A stretch of 33,860 bases of DNA from Bacteroidota bacterium (GTDB taxonomy: Bacteria > Bacteroidota > Bacteroidia > Chitinophagales > Chitinophagaceae), in the NCBI GenBank assembly GCA_025352905.1, contig JANXRX010000257.1, forward strand, positions 1 to 33,860. Direction: 5' to 3'. Positions 31,663 to 33,860 of this stretch are shown here, one piece after another (the stretch's first letter is position 1; each line of letters starts with the position of its first letter). Under the pieces are notes generated by a model. That model was not told where the DNA came from. It ran no database searches and worked only from the letters and a program-made list of their open reading frames with translations. The position numbers and the translations under genes are program-made.

Positions 31663-32627
31663 TGACGCATATACGTTCTAACTGGCTGCCCTTACTGCTT
31701 TGCATAGTGATCCTATGCATGGTAGCGGATGCAGTATGGGAAAAAAGCGATAAGCCTAAACAAATAGGTAGTGAAACCGCCGACTGCTGGACAGGCGGCG
31801 GCGAATACCAGGTGCCCGCTGGTGCTAAAGGCGACCTGATCCGTTATGGAAGGAACCTTGTCGTAAAAACCGCTGTTTATCTTGGCCCGCAGGGTTCGGT
31901 TAGCCATATTAGCAATGGGATGAATTGTCAGAACTGTCACCTTGAAGCCGGTACAAAACCCTGGGGCAATAATTATGGCGCTGTTGCCGCCACCTATCCC
32001 AAATTCAGGGAGCGATCCGGAACCAAAGAAAGTATTGAAAAAAGGGTGAACGATTGTATCGAAAGAAGCCTGAATGGCCATGCATTAGACAGTAACAGCC
32101 GTGAATTGCGTGCTTTTGTTGCCTATATAAAATGGTTGGGCAATGATGTGCCAAAAGGAACCAAACCCAAAGGATCGGGCATCATGGACCTGCCCTACCT
32201 GTCACGGGCAGCGGACCCGCAGAAAGGAAAATTTGTGTATACCAATACCTGCGAAAGATGTCATGGAAAGAATGGCGAGGGACAGATCAATACGGATCAT
32301 GTCGATTATACCTATCCACCGCTCTGGGGAAATAACAGTTATAATATCGGTGCGGGTCTATACCGTCTTTCGCGGCTGGCAGGATACGTAAAGAATAATA
32401 TGCCCAACCCCTTGAACTATCATAATCCCCAGCTGAACAATGAAGAAGCATGGGATGTGGCTGCATTCATCAATTCACAACCGCGGCCCGGAAGGGACCT
32501 GAGTAAAGACTGGCCGCGGATCGCCGGAAAACCTGTTGATCATCCCTTCGGGCCTTATGCGGATACTTTTAGTGAGATACGGCATAAGTATGGACCGTGG
32601 ATTGGAATGAGTAAGCCAGGTAAGTAA
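31662..32627 (+). CDS. tsdA: TsdA-like dihaem cytochrome c (thiosulfate dehydrogenase / tetrathionate reductase)
   Basis: 321 residues, exported (hydrophobic segment about 8-25; no lipobox assigned). Haem sites are C89-Q-N-C92-H93 and C197-E-R-C200-H201. Blocks of the TsdA family are GRNLVVKTAVYLGP, CHLEAGTKP, RVNDCIERSLNG, PPLWGNNSYNIGAGLYR, NNMPNP, DVAAFINSQPRP and KPVDHPFGPYADTF. C132 in NDCIERSLNG is at the place of the cysteine that ligates haem 1 in TsdA, and M247 in NNMP is a candidate ligand of haem 2. TsdA joins two thiosulfates to tetrathionate, or the reverse. The pair with TauE suggests thiosulfate handling in the periplasm. The start overlaps the TauE stop. The stop is 7 bp from the end of the next minus-strand gene. 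Confidence 0.88.
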   Translation: MTHIRSNWLPLLLCIVILCMVADAVWEKSDKPKQIGSETADCWTGGGEYQVPAGAKGDLIRYGRNLVVKTAVYLGPQGSVSHISNGMNCQNCHLEAGTKPWGNNYGAVAATYPKFRERSGTKESIEKRVNDCIERSLNGHALDSNSRELRAFVAYIKWLGNDVPKGTKPKGSGIMDLPYLSRAADPQKGKFVYTNTCERCHGKNGEGQINTDHVDYTYPPLWGNNSYNIGAGLYRLSRLAGYVKNNMPNPLNYHNPQLNNEEAWDVAAFINSQPRPGRDLSKDWPRIAGKPVDHPFGPYADTFSEIRHKYGPWIGMSKPGK

Positions 32628-32634
32628 AAGAAGT

Positions 32635-33860
32635 TTAAAATAAAAATAACCTCTCCCCTCCCACTTTCTTCTTCGCCCCGCCGATCGCTCTGATATTGTA
32701 AGTGAAAGTTGCCATGAAATAGCGGCTCAGTACATTGGTTTGCGAGGTGGTGATCATGTTCCGGTTAACATTGGTATTGATGCTATTGCCGCTGTTAAGC
32801 AGGTCGAACCCGCTGATCCGCAATACGCCCTTCTCATCTTTCAGCATAGTGAAATTGATTGCGGCGTTCCAACGGGTATAGCTGGTAGGCAGGCCGGGGA
32901 CTACTGAACCGTTTGTGCTGTAATTAACAGAGGTTTCCCAGATTACGTGTTTGGGTATGCGTACAATAACTTCTGAGCTGAGGTTATAGCTCTTTACTTC
33001 GAGTTTGCTGAAAGAGGTACTGGTATAGGAAGTAAAATTGTAACCGGTACTCCCGTTATTGTTCCATTCCAGTTTATCATTAAAGTTGAGCCCGAAGCCG
33101 GCCCATTGCTGCAGGTTATAGGTTTCCTGCCAGCTGTTTTCGCCGTTGAACAGTAAGCGGTTCCTGTTAAAGCCATACCAGGCGCCGAGGTTCCAGTTAT
33201 AAATGAATTTTGGGTTATTACGGTATTGCCGGTTGATATTATAGTTGATACCGAAATTGCTGCTGCCGTTGGCGTTAACAGGCATATTTGTCTGGATGCC
33301 TTTCTGGTCAACACTGATACTCTGTATCACATCATTTTCCACATAACCCCCATTTGCGTTCAACCCGATGTTCAGGTTCTTCTTGGGAACATTCACATAA
33401 TAGTTCACCGAAAAATTATGACGCTCTGCGGGTAAGAGGCTGGCATTTCCCTTACTGATCAGGTAGGGATTGGTATTGTCGGCAACAGGGATCAGGTAAT
33501 TGTAAGAAGGAAGGGTGATGTCTTTATTATAATTGATGTTTAGTTGTTTGTACACAATGCCCAGCCCGGGAAGAAGATCGTTCGTTTTTTGATGGATAGG
33601 CGTTCCGAGCGAAGCGAGGTCATTGATCACACTCTGAAATAATACCCTGGCAGACGGGGTGATCACCAGGCTCTTGATCTTAAAATCAAGCCCTGTATTG
33701 ATATAAAACCGGTTGCTTTCCCTGTTAAAATTGCTGCTCTGTGATGAATTCATCACATCATATTTTTTATTCGTTGTATTCGGGTTAAAGGTCATGATCG
33801 CATCATTCAGTTTACTGTACTCATACCTTCCGCCCACACGCAGCGTAAGCAGTTTGCTGA
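32635..33860 (-). CDS. Outer-membrane beta-barrel protein, C-terminal part (TonB-receptor-like)
   Basis: The gene runs off the right edge: the frame is open to 33858 and the residues before any start codon (SKLLTLRVGGRYEYSK) are already barrel sequence. About 407 residues are visible. They are alternating beta strands (NLGAWYGFNRNRLLFNGENS, INLNFNDKLEWNNNGSTGYNF type) with frequent NINYNK and GNASLLPAERHNFSVNYY motifs, ending GGERLFLF with the terminal phenylalanine of outer-membrane proteins. This fits the Bacteroidota barrel family OMP_b-brl_3, related to TonB-dependent receptors and often fused to a carboxypeptidase-regulatory-like domain upstream. The plug region lies outside the window, so the substrate cannot be judged. 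Confidence 0.83.
   Translation of the reverse strand, partial: SKLLTLRVGGRYEYSKLNDAIMTFNPNTTNKKYDVMNSSQSSNFNRESNRFYINTGLDFKIKSLVITPSARVLFQSVINDLASLGTPIHQKTNDLLPGLGIVYKQLNINYNKDITLPSYNYLIPVADNTNPYLISKGNASLLPAERHNFSVNYYVNVPKKNLNIGLNANGGYVENDVIQSISVDQKGIQTNMPVNANGSSNFGINYNINRQYRNNPKFIYNWNLGAWYGFNRNRLLFNGENSWQETYNLQQWAGFGLNFNDKLEWNNNGSTGYNFTSYTSTSFSKLEVKSYNLSSEVIVRIPKHVIWETSVNYSTNGSVVPGLPTSYTRWNAAINFTMLKDEKGVLRISGFDLLNSGNSINTNVNRNMITTSQTNVLSRYFMATFTYNIRAIGGAKKKVGGERLFLF

Noticed and set aside
1..33860. Defence islands, toxin-antitoxin pairs, retrons or prophage genes
   Set aside because: Every large frame fits a metabolic, envelope, transport or repair family, or is an isolated unknown membrane protein; no nuclease-helicase, reverse transcriptase or toxin pattern was seen.

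Overview
The window looks like chromosomal DNA of a Bacteroidota bacterium, most likely family Chitinophagaceae. The signs are outer-membrane barrel proteins of the Bacteroidota type, a two-part OstA/LptD set, a bacillithiol-linked YtxJ protein, a CE15 esterase beside a sialate-type acetylesterase, several genes preceded by a TAnnTTTG -7 box, and few Shine-Dalgarno sequences. I assigned this by reading protein motifs, without a database search. I saw no rRNA, tRNA, CRISPR array, transposase, integrase or phage gene.

Layout. 1-2392: two tandem PqiA-like membrane proteins, the first cut by the window edge. 2389-4617: an M24 peptidase-like gene and an isochorismatase-family hydrolase on the minus strand, divergent from a LysR regulator. 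4618-8262: a 26-bp perfect palindrome, then a two-gene esterase operon (SASA acetylesterase, CE15 glucuronoyl esterase) that suggests plant cell-wall polysaccharide processing. 8263-10951: a 306-bp gap with a terminator, a small membrane protein, an orphan ABC ATPase and uracil-DNA glycosylase. 10970-18171: an envelope block of PlsC, LptD (minus), N-acetylmuramoyl-alanine amidase, an MCE/MlaD protein and an OstA/LptA-like protein. 18259-22957: a methyltransferase, a large S9 peptidase and a beta-propeller protein, with a cluster of hairpins. 22998-26505: an EamA transporter divergent from an ABC ATPase/permease pair. 26496-29505 (minus): Mpl, a DnaQ-like exonuclease and a polyprenol-phosphate mannosyltransferase-like GT2. 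29628-32627: an unlisted 40-residue lipoprotein, YtxJ, an NAD(P)-binding protein, and a coupled TauE/SafE transporter plus TsdA-like dihaem cytochrome c. 32635-33860 (minus): the C-terminal end of an outer-membrane barrel protein.

The most unusual material is between the genes. Three intergenic regions (9131-9195, 23890-23980, 30802-30840) carry degenerate repeats with a 7-nt period, two of them with inverted arms, each close to a promoter-like TAnnTTTG. A second class is a GTTGGTC/GACCAAC hairpin present three times around the methyltransferase gene (18171-18967), one copy lying within an 18-bp duplication of the 3' end of the OstA gene. A third is a 19-bp inverted repeat that copies the 3' end of the EamA gene. 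Four of the six convergent gene pairs overlap or are only 7 bp apart; the other two carry these hairpins.

I found no clear new defence or mobile system. The best functional leads are the TauE-TsdA thiosulfate pair, the paired esterases with the palindrome upstream, and the short lipoprotein next to YtxJ.
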